Shown here one piece after another: positions 42,968 through 52,806 of a stretch of DNA of 64,000 nucleotides (position 1 is its first letter; each line of letters starts with the position of its first letter). The position numbers and the translations under genes were made by a program. The notes below the pieces were generated by a model. That model was given only the letters and a program-made list of their open reading frames with translations. It was not told where the DNA came from and made no database searches. This DNA comes from Cochleicola gelatinilyticus (GTDB lineage: Bacteria; Bacteroidota; Bacteroidia; Flavobacteriales; Flavobacteriaceae). The stretch is from assembly GCF_001637325.1 (NCBI RefSeq), contig NZ_LRXL01000052.1, positions 124,001-188,000 of the forward strand. Reading direction: 5' to 3'.

Positions 42968-43831
42968 CTACCCTAAATATGTTTTTAAGATTTTGCTTCG
43001 TGAAGTATGCTTTAATCTACGAATTGCTTTTTCTTTAATTTGTCTTACACGCTCGCGCGTAAGATCAAAAGTTTCACCAATTTCTTCGAGTGTCATGGGG
43101 TGTTGATCTGCAAGACCAAAGTACAATCTAATTACATCTGCTTCTCTAGGCGTCAAGGTTTCTAAAGCTCGTTCGATTTCGGTTCGTAAAGATTCGTGCA
43201 ACAGTGCACGGTCGGGGTTTGGTGACTCACCACTGCGTAGCACATCGTACAAATTAGAATCTTCCCCTTCAATAAGTGGCGCATCCATCGATACGTGACG
43301 TCCCGAATTTTTCATCGACTCTTTCACATCGTTGATCGTCATATCTAACTCTTTTGCAATTTCTTCTGCAGAAGGAGGACGCTCATGTGATTGTTCTAAA
43401 AATGCGAACGTTTTATTTATTTTATTAATACTACCAATTTTGTTAAGAGGTAAACGAACAATACGCGATTGCTCTGCCAGTGCCTGAAGAATCGACTGCC
43501 GGATCCACCAAACTGCATACGAAATGAACTTAAATCCTCTAGTCTCGTCAAAACGTTGTGCCGCTTTAATAAGACCTAGGTTTCCTTCGTTAATAAGGTC
43601 GGGTAGGGTGAGTCCTTGGTTTTGATACTGTTTTGCTACAGATACTACAAATCGTAGATTCGCTTTGGTTAGTTTCTCTAAAGCCAGATGATCACCTGCC
43701 TTAATTTTTTGTGCCAGTTCAACTTCTTCGTCGGCAGTAATAAGGTCTACTTTACCAATTTCTTGAAGGTATTTGTCTAAAGATGCGGTTTCCCTATTGG
43801 TAACCTGTTTTGTAATTTTAAGTTGTCTCAT
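42968..43831 (-). CDS. rpoD: Housekeeping sigma factor RpoD (sigma-70)
   Basis: A 287-residue primary sigma factor, short because it lacks region 1.1 and the non-conserved insert, as usual in Bacteroidota. Region 1.2/2 ([46 protein letters not shown]), region 3 ([12 protein letters not shown]) and region 4 with the DNA-binding HTH ([24 protein letters not shown]) are all present. It recognises the TAnnTTTG type of promoter seen elsewhere in the window. A terminator follows. Confidence 0.96.
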   Translation of the reverse strand: MRQLKITKQVTNRETASLDKYLQEIGKVDLITADEEVELAQKIKAGDHLALEKLTKANLRFVVSVAKQYQNQGLTLPDLINEGNLGLIKAAQRFDETRGFKFISYAVWWIRQSILQALAEQSRIVRLPLNKIGSINKINKTFAFLEQSHERPPSAEEIAKELDMTINDVKESMKNSGRHVSMDAPLIEGEDSNLYDVLRSGESPNPDRALLHESLRTEIERALETLTPREADVIRLYFGLADQHPMTLEEIGETFDLTRERVRQIKEKAIRRLKHTSRSKILKTYLG

Positions 43832-43982
43832 GTAAGTACATTGGGATTATTACGTTGCAACTTGGGGGCTGCATCTATTTATACGTAGAAACAACAAAAA
43901 AGGTTACATAAAATTTATTTTTTTTTTTAGGGCAATTTTTGGATAGCGAAAAGCAACCCAAAACCACGCTATGCATTACAAG

Positions 43983-44012
43983 TTTTTGCTCGGTAGCGAC
44001 CGCTAGCAAAAA
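43983..44012. repeat. Nested inverted repeat upstream of rpoD
   Basis: TTTTTGCT (43983-43990) and AGCAAAAA (44005-44012) enclose CGGT-AGCG-ACCG. It is 150 bases before the rpoD ATG. Both flanks read T-then-A on either strand, so it is unlikely to be a terminator. It could be a protein site or leader structure. Confidence 0.4.
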
Positions 44013-44114
44013 GCTTTCCATTACTATCGTTATCGCATTAGAAAAAGCTAACTATCGTATAATTAATGTATTTTCTAATATAAATACTTTATAAAGAAAT
44101 ATAAAATAGATTCT

Positions 44115-46844
44115 TTACCCTTGTTTCAATTCAATTAGAAGGATATTAACCTCTAGTAGTGTTTTATGATAAAGGTTGCTAAAAGCTGTCATGTGTTTTT
44201 TTCCATCTTCAAGCCCATCAGATTTAATAAGCTGGCTTTCGATTTGTTGAAGATAATAACCTTGAAGCGTCATTCCTAAATTCATAAAACTAGACTTCAT
44301 TTTATGAGCTAAACTACTTGCTCTAGCATAAAATTCACGTTCGATGCAGGCACGTAAGCTTTTATAATCCTCAGGGGTTTCTTTAATAAATATCTCCAAT
44401 AATGAGATGATAAATTCATCATCATTATCGAAAGTTTCACGTAACTTATTTACATTTACATGACTAGAATGCGTCACTTCCGACGTGCTATTAGTGTCGT
44501 TTTTTAATTCTGTCGACGGATTTAATTCATTGTCTGAAACCAACCAATACAATACTTCTTTTACAGCATCTTCATTAAGAGGTTTGGTAAGATAAAAATC
44601 GATACCCGCCTTAATGGCATTTTTTCTAGACTCAGGAAAAACATCGGCAGAACAGGCTACAATGGGCACTTTTTTAAATGAATTTTTATTCGACTTTCTA
44701 ATAATCTTGATCGCTTCAAGACCGTCCATAATGGGCATGTGCATGTCCATTAAAATAAGGTCATATTTGTCTTTTGATGTTTCAAAAATCTCAATAGCTT
44801 CTTTTCCATTTTCAGCAATATCCACTTCTACTTTTAAGCTGCCAAGAAGTTGCTTTATATAGAATTGATTCATCTTATTGTCTTCAGCAACTAAAACTTG
44901 AAGTCCTGCGAGTTTTTCATCGCGGCACTCTATCGTAAGTTCAGTTTGTACTAAGGAAGTAAGTTTACTAATTTTAAAAGGAAGGGTAAATTGAAATTCA
45001 GACCCTACACCCACCTCGCTATCAGCTATTAATGTACCATGTTGCAATTCGATTAATTCTTTGGTAATTGCGAGTCCTAATCCGGTTCCTGTAATTTTAG
45101 CACTTTCGGGACTGTCTACTTGATAAAAGCTTTCAAAAATGTTTTGAAGTTTATCTTTTGGAATTCCAATTCCGGTATCTTTTACTTTAAATTGTACTGC
45201 AACTTCTCCACTTTTTTCTGAATGTTCTTTATGAACCAAAATAGAAATTTTACCATTTTGCGTAAATTTAATAGCATTTCCGATTAAATTATTTAAAATC
45301 TGATTAAGCCGGTATTGATCGCCAATAATAATGTTTGGGATGTCCTTATCTATTGTCGCTTCCAGCTCAACGCCTTTTTCTCTTGCTTTAATTTCAAAGC
45401 CGTTTGCCAGGCTATTTACAACTTTTCCAAGATTAAAATCGATTGCTTGAATGGTAAGTTTTCCAGCTTCAATTTTACTGAAATCTAAAATATCATTGAC
45501 AATTGAAAGTAAGTTTTTTGCAGAAAAATCTATTCCTTCAACATTTTTTTGAAGCATTTCGGGATCCGAAATATCTTTCTTTGAAATTATTTCCGAAAGA
45601 CCTAAAATGACATTTAACGGAGTGCGTATTTCATGGCTCATATTAGAGAGAAATGTAGACTTAGCATTCGCCATTCTCTCGGCATTTTTCTTCGCATCCT
45701 GAATGGATTGAAGGGTCTCTTTCTTACCTGTAATATCTTTAAATACTAATGTAAACGTATCATCCCCTTCTGTGTAATTATTTGTAATACTAATTTCATA
45801 CTCTTGAGTATTGCCGTTAGCTGTAGTGATTTCGCTTTCAAAACGTGTGCCTACAACATGTTTTTTTATTAAGGGGTCTCTGATAGCTAAATCGTTCTGT
45901 AGTGCTTGAGAGAGCTCTTGTGGCACTAAAGAATGTATGGTTTTTTCTGCAAGCACTTTCTTTGTTAACCCAAAAACTAAAACTGCATTTGAGTTGCTAG
46001 CAATTATATCTCCATTTCGATTGCATATAATAATACCATCTAACATATTTTCTAAAACATCGCTCATTAAAGTGTTGCTGTTAGAAACGTTAGATAATGC
46101 TTTTGGTGTTATTGCGGTGATATCTTTCTTTGGTGATGCAATAGGTGGAGATGAAAGCTTATTATTTATAGATTTTTGAGGAGTAAATTCCTTTAATATT
46201 TGTACAGTTTTTAGTTCGCTATAGGCTTCGTAAAATATTTTAAAAGTACTTGTGTAGACAGTTTGAGTGAATTCTTCTCCACTTACATCTGTATATTGTG
46301 CATACATGGACTCAAAAAACTCCCGTATTTTTCTCTTTCTATTAATCCTTTCGATCATAGAGAGATTTTCTGAAACTTTATTTTTTAAAAATCCTATTCT
46401 TCGCGGTGGTGCTGGAATTTTTCTTTCTTTAGCTTCTTCAGTAAGCCTTTGCTCGAAATAAGTTATAAAGTTTAAAGCAATAGCAAGTTCTTGCTGTGGC
46501 TCAGCCAGTATCAAAGCAGCGAATATAGTATTACTTGTAAGTTCGGTAAATTTACTTTTTACTTCGTTTCTAAGTTTTTCAGGTGTATTAATATATTTAG
46601 AATCGTGGCGTAGAAGGTAGGTTTCAAGTTTAAGATACCATTGCACTAACAGAAGATCTGCTTTGAATGAATTCTCTGGAAAATTCAGCCTAGATATTTC
46701 ATCGATAAGGTCTTTCAGTTTTTGAGATGAAGTTCCTTTTTCAATTAAAAAATTTAGTATCTGATGTCGCTGATCCTTTAAGGTTTTCTTTTCTAGAACC
46801 GGTGCTTCGGCTTTCGAAAAAAAACGATTCATAAGTGTGTTCAT
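44115..46844 (-). CDS. Hybrid histidine kinase (PAS-HisKA-REC-HPt)
   Basis: A 909-residue cytosolic hybrid sensor kinase. A helical N-terminal region of unknown type (about 1-260), a PAS domain (about 265-385), HisKA with His404 in FLSNMSHEIRTPLN, an ATPase domain (KVKDTGIGIPKDKL, GTGLGLAITKELI), a receiver with Asp700 in LILMDMHMPIMDG, and an HPt domain with His847 in LAHKMKSSFMNLG. This is a complete internal phosphorelay with no DNA-binding output. It has no transmembrane helix, so it senses a cytosolic signal. No partner is encoded next to it. Confidence 0.92.
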   Translation of the reverse strand: MNTLMNRFFSKAEAPVLEKKTLKDQRHQILNFLIEKGTSSQKLKDLIDEISRLNFPENSFKADLLLVQWYLKLETYLLRHDSKYINTPEKLRNEVKSKFTELTSNTIFAALILAEPQQELAIALNFITYFEQRLTEEAKERKIPAPPRRIGFLKNKVSENLSMIERINRKRKIREFFESMYAQYTDVSGEEFTQTVYTSTFKIFYEAYSELKTVQILKEFTPQKSINNKLSSPPIASPKKDITAITPKALSNVSNSNTLMSDVLENMLDGIIICNRNGDIIASNSNAVLVFGLTKKVLAEKTIHSLVPQELSQALQNDLAIRDPLIKKHVVGTRFESEITTANGNTQEYEISITNNYTEGDDTFTLVFKDITGKKETLQSIQDAKKNAERMANAKSTFLSNMSHEIRTPLNVILGLSEIISKKDISDPEMLQKNVEGIDFSAKNLLSIVNDILDFSKIEAGKLTIQAIDFNLGKVVNSLANGFEIKAREKGVELEATIDKDIPNIIIGDQYRLNQILNNLIGNAIKFTQNGKISILVHKEHSEKSGEVAVQFKVKDTGIGIPKDKLQNIFESFYQVDSPESAKITGTGLGLAITKELIELQHGTLIADSEVGVGSEFQFTLPFKISKLTSLVQTELTIECRDEKLAGLQVLVAEDNKMNQFYIKQLLGSLKVEVDIAENGKEAIEIFETSKDKYDLILMDMHMPIMDGLEAIKIIRKSNKNSFKKVPIVACSADVFPESRKNAIKAGIDFYLTKPLNEDAVKEVLYWLVSDNELNPSTELKNDTNSTSEVTHSSHVNVNKLRETFDNDDEFIISLLEIFIKETPEDYKSLRACIEREFYARASSLAHKMKSSFMNLGMTLQGYYLQQIESQLIKSDGLEDGKKHMTAFSNLYHKTLLEVNILLIELKQG

Positions 46845-46980
46845 AGAATAAGGGGCTATCTAATTTTGAAAGAAATTTCTTTCAAGAAACGAATTTACAT
46901 TTTTTTTTGATTATTCCTAACGTTCTAGAGGCCTGCGATTAAATACGTTGCAAAAATACGTGTAAACACTTAGTATAAAA

Positions 46981-47005
46981 AAAGCCCTCTTATAAAGAAG
47001 GCTTT
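46981..47005 (-). terminator. Terminator of pnp
   Basis: Stem of 11 bases with one mismatch (46981-46991 / 46995-47005) and a run of seven T on the minus strand. It lies 23 bases after the pnp stop. Confidence 0.75.
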
Positions 47006-47027
47006 TTCACATTAGTTATTAAGAGAA

Positions 47028-49250
47028 TTAATCTCTTTTTTTGTCACGACTATCACGTCCACGGTTATCGCGTCCTCTATCGTTTCTATCATTTCTATCG
47101 GTTCTTGGAGGTCTCTCTTTGAATCCTTCAGGTTTTGGTAGTAAAGCTTTTCTAGATACTTTGTCTTTTCTAGTACGCTTATCTAATCCGAAATATTTTA
47201 CATCGAATACGTCACCCATGTTTACCACATCGCTAACATTTTCGGTACGTTCCCATGCCAATTCAGACACATGTAATAATACTTCATTACCAGGAGCATC
47301 CATATATTCAACAACAGCACCAAAATCTAGCATTTTGATTACTTTCACTTCGTATACGCTTCCAACTTCTGGTTTAAAAGTAATAGAGTCGATCTTCGCT
47401 AATACCGTATCGATTCCTTCTTGACCTGTTCCTAAGATTTCAACAATACCTTCTTCAGTTACAGGATCTTCGTTAATAACAATTGTACATCCTGTTTCTT
47501 TTTGAAGCTCTTGAATTACTTTACCTCCTGGTCCTATTAATGCACCAATATATTCATTAGCAATTCTAGTAGTAACCATTTTAGGCGCGTAAGACTTAAC
47601 GTCTTCTCTAGGAGCGGCAATAGTTTCTGTTAATTTGTCAAGAATATGTAAACGACCGTCCCTTGCTTGTTTTAAGGCATTTACAAGAATTTCGTAGCTT
47701 AATCCTTTTACTTTAATATCCATTTGGCAGGCAGTGATTCCGTCTGCTGTACCTGTTACTTTAAAGTCCATATCTCCCAAGTGATCTTCATCACCTAAAA
47801 TGTCGGACAATACTGCGTACTTTCCAGATTCACCGTCGGAAATTAATCCCATTGCAATTCCAGAAACTGGTTTGGTCATTTGTACTCCTGCATCCATCAT
47901 TGCCATAGTTCCGGCACACACAGTTGCCATAGATGAAGAACCATTAGATTCAAGTACTTCACTCACTACACGAACGGTGTATGGACAATCTGCTGGTACC
48001 ATACCTTTAAGTGCGCGTTGCGCTAAATTACCATGCCCAACCTCACGACGTGACGTTCCACGAATAGGTCTAGCTTCACCCGTACAAAAAGGAGGGAAGT
48101 TGTAGTGAAGATAGAAAGTTTCTTCACCTTCGTACGAAGGCATGTCAATTTTATTTGCTTCTCTTGAAGTTCCTAAAGTTACTGTAGCCAGTGCTTGAGT
48201 TTCTCCACGTGTAAAGATAGCAGAACCATGAACGGAAGGAAGGTAATCTGTTTCGCACCAAATTGGGCGAATATCGACTGTTTTACGACCATCTAGACGC
48301 AAACCTTCATTTAGGGTTAAATTTCTAATGGCTGCTTTTTCAGCTTTGCGGTAGTATTTAGAAACTAGATCTCCAAAATCTTCTAGTTCTTCTTCAGAAA
48401 AAGTAGCTTTAATATCTTCTTTAATTTGACTGAAAGCAGCACTACGTTCATGCTTTGCAGATCCTGCTTGAGCAATGGCGTATACTTTATCGTATGCCAT
48501 ATCGTGCACTTTCTTAGCTAACTCTTCATCTTCTCTTTCAGCTGGATATTCACGTACTTCTTTTTTTCCGAAGGCTTCGGCTAAACGAATTTGAGCTGCG
48601 CATTGTACTTTAATAGCCTCGTGTGCAAATTTAATGGCTTCTGTCATTTCTTCTTCAGAAATCTCGTCCATTTCACCTTCCACCATCATAACAGAATCAG
48701 CGGAAGCACCAATCATCATATCGATGTCACTTTCTTCTAATTGTGCTCTTGTAGGATTTATAATAAATTCACCATTTACGCGTCCTACTCGTGCTTCAGA
48801 AATAGCGCATTCAAAAGGAAAGTCGGAAAGTTGAATTGCTGCAGAAGCGGCAAGTCCTGCCATTGCATCTGGCATTACATCATCATCGTGAGACATTAAT
48901 TGAATCATCACTTGTGTTTCAGCGTGATAATCTTTAGGGAACAATGGACGTAACACACGGTCTACTAAACGCATGGTTAATACTTCACCGTCACTTGGCC
49001 GTGCTTCTCTTTTAAAGAAACCACCTGGGTAGCGTCCTGATGCGGCAAACTTTTCGCGGTAATCTACCGTTAAGGGTAAGAAATCTAAGTCTTTTTGTTC
49101 GTAATTTGAAACTACGGTACAAAGCAACATGCATTTTCCAGATTGAACAACAACAGACCCATGGGCTTGTTTAGCTAATTTTCCAGTTTCGATAGAAATC
49201 TCTCTACCGTCACCTAGGTCTATGACCTCTTTAAATACTTTAGGTATCAT
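47028..49250 (-). CDS. pnp: Polyribonucleotide nucleotidyltransferase (PNPase)
   Basis: About 740 residues. Phosphorolytic 3'-to-5' exoribonuclease. Two RNase PH-like domains (first from [13 protein letters not shown]; second from [12 protein letters not shown] with [21 protein letters not shown]), then KH ([16 protein letters not shown]) and S1 ([20 protein letters not shown]) RNA-binding domains and an Arg/Asp-rich tail. I chose the ATG at 49250 (MIPKVF), the usual start in this group; a further ATG at 49271 adds seven residues. It lies downstream of rpsO, as in many bacteria, and has hairpins in the spacer. Confidence 0.95.
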   Translation of the reverse strand: MIPKVFKEVIDLGDGREISIETGKLAKQAHGSVVVQSGKCMLLCTVVSNYEQKDLDFLPLTVDYREKFAASGRYPGGFFKREARPSDGEVLTMRLVDRVLRPLFPKDYHAETQVMIQLMSHDDDVMPDAMAGLAASAAIQLSDFPFECAISEARVGRVNGEFIINPTRAQLEESDIDMMIGASADSVMMVEGEMDEISEEEMTEAIKFAHEAIKVQCAAQIRLAEAFGKKEVREYPAEREDEELAKKVHDMAYDKVYAIAQAGSAKHERSAAFSQIKEDIKATFSEEELEDFGDLVSKYYRKAEKAAIRNLTLNEGLRLDGRKTVDIRPIWCETDYLPSVHGSAIFTRGETQALATVTLGTSREANKIDMPSYEGEETFYLHYNFPPFCTGEARPIRGTSRREVGHGNLAQRALKGMVPADCPYTVRVVSEVLESNGSSSMATVCAGTMAMMDAGVQMTKPVSGIAMGLISDGESGKYAVLSDILGDEDHLGDMDFKVTGTADGITACQMDIKVKGLSYEILVNALKQARDGRLHILDKLTETIAAPREDVKSYAPKMVTTRIANEYIGALIGPGGKVIQELQKETGCTIVINEDPVTEEGIVEILGTGQEGIDTVLAKIDSITFKPEVGSVYEVKVIKMLDFGAVVEYMDAPGNEVLLHVSELAWERTENVSDVVNMGDVFDVKYFGLDKRTRKDKVSRKALLPKPEGFKERPPRTDRNDRNDRGRDNRGRDSRDKKRD

Positions 49251-49281
49251 AAAAATTTGTTTTTTTCCCATGAATTAGGGA

Positions 49282-49379
49282 ATCTCCTCTCTTTGTTAGT
49301 AACAGCGAGGAGATGTTAATAAATTGGTCAACAATCGATGTTCGATTGCAGTGTTGTTGTGTTGTTGTGGTTGACCAAT
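49282..49379 (-). promoter_or_regulatory. Possible structured pnp leader
   Basis: Between the rpsO terminator and pnp there are two inverted repeats. One is a 10-bp pair ATTGGTCAAC (49323-49332) / GTTGACCAAT (49370-49379), which encloses a small AATCGA/TCGATT hairpin (49333-49347). The other is an 8-bp pair ATCTCCTC (49282-49289) / GAGGAGAT (49307-49314). In E. coli, pnp mRNA leader structure is cut by RNase III and bound by PNPase for autocontrol; the same idea could apply here but is untested. Confidence 0.45.
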
Positions 49380-49472
49380 GAAAAACCTAAGGGTAGCTTT
49401 TCTGTTTGTAAATTTTCCAGTTTCCTAGAAATGATGCCGAAATAAATTCGGAAAAACACCAAGGTATCAATA

Positions 49473-49509
49473 AATAATAAATGGGCTCATTAAGAGCCCA
49501 TTTATTATT
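49473..49509 (-). terminator. Terminator of rpsO
   Basis: Perfect 16-bp stem (49473-49488 / 49494-49509) with a 5-base loop, 5 bases after the rpsO stop. On the minus strand it contains GAGCCC/GGGCTC and ends in an A/T-rich stretch. Confidence 0.8.
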
Positions 49510-49513
49510 CTAA

Positions 49514-49783
49514 TTACTTACGTAAATTTAATTCTTTAACGATGGCACGGTAGCGTAAGATATCTTTTTTCATTAGATAATCTAAAAGAGAACGACGCTT
49601 TCCTACTAGCTTTACCAAAGAGCGCTCTGTATTGTAGTCTTTGTGATTTGCTTTAAGGTGTTTTGTAAGGTGTTCAATTCTGTACGTGAACAATGCAATT
49701 TGTCCTTCTGCAGAACCCGTGTCTGTCTTAGACTTTCCGTGTTTTGCGAAGATCTTTTCTTTTTCTTCTGGTGCTAAATACAT
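49514..49783 (-). CDS. rpsO: Ribosomal protein uS15
   Basis: An 89-residue small-subunit ribosomal protein that binds 16S rRNA early in assembly. Typical segments: KHGKSKTDTGSAEGQIALFT, HLKANHKDYNTERSL and LVGKRRSLLDYLMKKD. Full length. A TAnnTTTG promoter (49840-49847) lies 57 bases upstream and the leader between holds a small hairpin. pnp follows after a strong terminator. Confidence 0.97.
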   Translation of the reverse strand: MYLAPEEKEKIFAKHGKSKTDTGSAEGQIALFTYRIEHLTKHLKANHKDYNTERSLVKLVGKRRSLLDYLMKKDILRYRAIVKELNLRK

Positions 49784-49812
49784 TCCAATATTATTTAAAT
49801 GATTTTTATGTA

Positions 49813-49835
49813 TTGACTACCACTTTGGTAATCAA
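49813..49835 (-). promoter_or_regulatory. Hairpin in the rpsO leader
   Basis: TTGACTACC (49813-49821) / GGTAATCAA (49827-49835), 9-base stem with one wobble, starting about at the expected transcription start. uS15 controls its own mRNA through leader structures in several bacterial groups. This is a candidate for such a site, not a proven one. Confidence 0.4.
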
Positions 49836-49839
49836 GCGG

Positions 49840-49847
49840 CAAAAGTA
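49840..49847 (-). promoter_or_regulatory. Promoter -7 element of rpsO
   Basis: TACTTTTG on the minus strand, a full match to TAnnTTTG, 57 bases before the rpsO ATG. A clear -33 TTG was not seen. Confidence 0.55.
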
Positions 49848-49944
49848 GTGAAATTTATTGGATTTTGGTGTTTTCTGTGTTTTTTTCTTAAGATCCCGTA
49901 CTACTTTATTTACGACATTTTCCATGCACTTTAAGTACATGTAT

Positions 49945-50589
49945 TTAGTGAAAATATATATAAGACAGGGAGTCTTTTGTTTCTTGTGGTAATTCTAAAT
50001 ATTTTAATCGTTCAACGTCCAATGCAATTCCGTCGAAATACAATTGATCGTCGGTTGCGAACAATTCGTATGATATTTTTTTTGAAGAAAGGTAAACCAA
50101 CTTCCCATTTTCGGAATCAACACCTTCCATTAGGGCTCCCTGAAAATAGAGTTTATCTTCGTTTTGCATAAAATCGTTGGACTTTCCGAAGAAAGAAACA
50201 TTCGTATTAGGGACATAATAAAATTGAGCCGGTTTAGGTGTATTCTCATAGATATACACTTTATTCCGGTCTTTAAAATAATTGCCGTTTTGATTTATAG
50301 CTTCGAACGACGCAGTATCGATGACTTGCTTTAAAGGTAACTTTTTGTTGGTTTCCATTTCAAAAACATCCGACAGGAAAATAGAATCTTTGATGTTCTT
50401 TGTTTTAGAAGGATGCAGCGAGGGTTTGTTTTTAACTTTCAGATAGATGTTAGAAGCACTGTCCCGATATAAATGTGAGCTAATTTGTGTATAGGTCTGT
50501 TCGTCCGCTTCAGCCAGTGAAATATCTTTGTCGACTTCCTTGCATGCAAACAGCGCTACGAAGCAAAAAAATAAAACTAAATTTTTCAT
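49945..50589 (-). CDS. DKNYY-type lipoprotein
   Basis: A 214-residue lipoprotein (counting from MKNLVLFFCFVALFAC at 50589; an earlier ATG at 50625 adds 12 residues with no signal peptide value). The repeating pattern NGNYFKDRNKVYIYE, NEDKLYFQGALMEGVDSENG and DDQLYFDGIALDVERLKYL is the DKNYY family type. DKNYY proteins often occur beside secreted toxins and are thought to serve as immunity or surface proteins. It is the last gene of the T6SS-type island; a broken relative lies at 56341-56514. Confidence 0.75.
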   Translation of the reverse strand: MKNLVLFFCFVALFACKEVDKDISLAEADEQTYTQISSHLYRDSASNIYLKVKNKPSLHPSKTKNIKDSIFLSDVFEMETNKKLPLKQVIDTASFEAINQNGNYFKDRNKVYIYENTPKPAQFYYVPNTNVSFFGKSNDFMQNEDKLYFQGALMEGVDSENGKLVYLSSKKISYELFATDDQLYFDGIALDVERLKYLELPQETKDSLSYIYFH

Positions 50590-50632
50590 AGTTGCGTTAT
50601 CATCGTTTTTCAAAGAAAAGAGCACAATTTTA

Positions 50633-51505
50633 TCATTGATATTCTACGTCATTTAATCTTAGGATAATTTCAGATATTTCTTTAAGGTCAGCTTTTTCAA
50701 TGTCCACTTTTAATTGAATAAATTTAGGACTCATTTTCAAAAAGCTAACAAGCATACAACCATTACTTTCCCTTTTAAAATTTTTAAAGTCAGCTTTAAT
50801 GCTACTTTTATAATTTAATTTTACTTTTTTATTGAGTGAAATATCAATCATTTCGATATCATCAATAATTTGGTTTACTTGTACGGTGATCATTAATGTG
50901 TCTATTGTATTTTCTTTAACCGAAATAATTTTGGTATTTATATTTTGATTTTTAAAAGCTGCATAATCTAAATATGTTCTATCAATGTCCAAGAGTTTTG
51001 CGGTGTTATTATATAAATAAGAATCTGAAATCATAATTTTTCCATCAGAGAAATCCTCATTGCTTGCAAACGTTTGAAGTTCTAGTATGTTGATGCTGTC
51101 TAAAAATGGTTGGGCAAAAACCAATTCGGTCAAAAGTATATTGTCTTTTTTATTGAAGTGAAATAGGTTGTCTTCCGGATTAATTGTGAACCTGTGAATT
51201 GTATCACCCAAAAACCCTGTTATAACACTCACGTTTTTAATTTCATCTTGACTTTGGATGCTCCCAGAACGTTCGTCCAATTGAGTTATAAGTTCTAAGT
51301 TCTGAATTTTACAATTTTCATTGTAATACACAGATGTAAGTATAGAGGTATTTTTGAAGACAGTATCTAACACAATTCGGTTTTCTTTATCACAGGCAGA
51401 GATAGTAGGCTTAACATCTCGTTTCGACAAAAATTTGTTGTTCTTTTCTTTGCAACTACAAAGAATAACTGTCAGGATAAAAAATATAAGGATTGGTTTT
51501 TTCAT
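50633..51505 (-). CDS. Predicted lipoprotein of unknown function
   Basis: A 290-residue lipoprotein (signal FFILTVILCSC, Cys about 18) not recognised as a known family. Beta-rich with several conserved-looking Asp/Asn turns (KEISEIILRLNDVEYQ at the end). It lies between two immunity-like lipoprotein genes and the DKNYY gene on the same strand. Given the setting, an immunity or surface role is plausible but unsupported by a motif. Confidence 0.65.
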   Translation of the reverse strand: MKKPILIFFILTVILCSCKEKNNKFLSKRDVKPTISACDKENRIVLDTVFKNTSILTSVYYNENCKIQNLELITQLDERSGSIQSQDEIKNVSVITGFLGDTIHRFTINPEDNLFHFNKKDNILLTELVFAQPFLDSINILELQTFASNEDFSDGKIMISDSYLYNNTAKLLDIDRTYLDYAAFKNQNINTKIISVKENTIDTLMITVQVNQIIDDIEMIDISLNKKVKLNYKSSIKADFKNFKRESNGCMLVSFLKMSPKFIQLKVDIEKADLKEISEIILRLNDVEYQ

Positions 51506-51688
51506 TCTTTAAGTTTTTGCGGACTTAAAAGACTAATTATGTCAACTTCTTTTTTTAATAAGACCGGAGTTTAATGCTATTTTCATCGTCACTATCTTTA
51601 CTTCCCTGTTTCACGGTAAACGGTAGTTTGATTTTCTTACAAACTTTATATTGAATTTAAGATTTTCTTTTGTAAGAGCATACCAAGA

Positions 51689-52309
51689 TTAATCTTTTTT
51701 CCGCAAGTCTCTGTACTCACAAGGATCTGCTCTATGGCAAACGATCACATCGCTATCAATTTTAGAATACAAAAGTTCTAAGAGTTCATTTTTAAGTTCG
51801 ATATGGTTCCAATTGGCTGGTATATCGATAAAGTTGACTTCCATTTCGTTTTTCATGGTGAAGATTAGGATTCTATCTTCTAAACTCCCTTTGGTGTATT
51901 TATTTTGTGATTTTTCTAATTGAGGTTTTATAGATGCCTTTTTTGTTATGAGTCCTATATTGTGTAGATAAAAAACACATTCATTTTTATATTCGTAACT
52001 AATAGTTTTTAAGGAAAATGAATCTTGTTCAATCTCCATCATATGTCCAATAAAATATGTGTTATTATTTGTCAACCAATCAGAATGCTTACCGTCTGTT
52101 TTTTCAATATTCATTAAAGAGCTCAGTAAGTTTTTTAAATTTTTAGAATCATTTAGTTTCTGAGTTGTATTATTGACTTTTATAGAATCTGTACTTTTAT
52201 TTAATGTACTTTCAATTCTAGTTTCTTCAAAATCCTTCTTAACCTCTTTGCAACTTAAAATAGATAAGTTGAGAATGATCAATATAACGCAAGAATTTAA
52301 TAGCTTCAT
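51689..52309 (-). CDS. Immunity-like lipoprotein A (paralogue of 52807-53415)
   Basis: A 206-residue lipoprotein (signal ILNLSILSCKE). Its mature part is clearly related to the 202-residue lipoprotein at 52807-53415: both share a SDWLTN/SDWMTN segment, YEYKNECVFYLH / YTYKNDYVFYLH, and ILIFTMKNEMEVNFIDIP / VLIFAMKNEKEANFIDIP. Its ATG overlaps the stop of the toxin-tip fragment upstream (ATGA). Cognate lipoprotein immunity proteins of secreted effectors usually lie directly downstream of the effector, which is the arrangement here. The role is inferred. Confidence 0.7.
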   Translation of the reverse strand: MKLLNSCVILIILNLSILSCKEVKKDFEETRIESTLNKSTDSIKVNNTTQKLNDSKNLKNLLSSLMNIEKTDGKHSDWLTNNNTYFIGHMMEIEQDSFSLKTISYEYKNECVFYLHNIGLITKKASIKPQLEKSQNKYTKGSLEDRILIFTMKNEMEVNFIDIPANWNHIELKNELLELLYSKIDSDVIVCHRADPCEYRDLRKKD

Positions 52310-52767
52310 TTCTTTTTATTTCTCAGTTGGTATAAGCTTAAATACATTGGGAAATTCTCTCTCCATTCTCGAATATATAATAAAAATCGATTTTCTATTC
52401 CTTCTTGACTTTCTGACATGAATCCTTCCCGTTGATCCACAAATTCAAATTCAAAGGAGTCTCCGGTATTTTCAACCACTATTGTGAATGAGTGATAGTC
52501 ATCATTATACCCTCCAATAAATACATAATATCCGTCGCTCGGGCATGCTTCTTTCATAAATTCCACGGGGCTTTCTTTAAAATCGCTCAGTGCTATGTCT
52601 GTATTTCCGGGTTTACCATTTGTGATCACTTCATGGCCGTTTATGTCCACTACAGTAAATGTTTTGGTGGTCTCAGCATAAGCAGCTGCTTGTAGATTTT
52701 GGCGTACGCCTTGCGTAGTCGATTCTCCTACACTTTCGTAATCTTTGGGTGTTTCTCTATAATCTGT
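52306..52767 (-). pseudogene. Orphan 3' fragment of a cargo/toxin gene
   Basis: The reading frame is open from a TAA at 52768-52770 to the stop at 52306 and has no ATG near its start; a GTG at 52648-52650 could start a 114-residue product. The open frame matches about residue 256 onward of the 411-residue cargo protein (53417-54652): TTQGVRQNLQAAAYAETTK versus TTDGVRSALIAQTYAEPSK, and NDDYHSFTIVV versus NDDYHSFTIIV. The N-terminal domain and the candidate catalytic Cys232 region are missing. Displaced toxin tips followed by their own immunity gene are typical of polymorphic effector loci. Confidence 0.75.
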
Positions 52768-52806
52768 TTAATTTCGAATTTTTGAGTCTTTGGACTTGGA
52801 TGTAGA

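Noticed and set aside
43983-44012. Terminator of the hybrid kinase gene
   Set aside because: The outer arms are T-rich at the 5' side and A-rich at the 3' side on both strands, so there is no T-run after the stem in either direction.
52768-52806. Continuation of the toxin-tip frame upstream through a frameshift
   Set aside because: Another frame gives weak similarity to the 'HKHIVYKLLENP' region, but the spacing does not fit a simple frameshift and the match is too short to trust.
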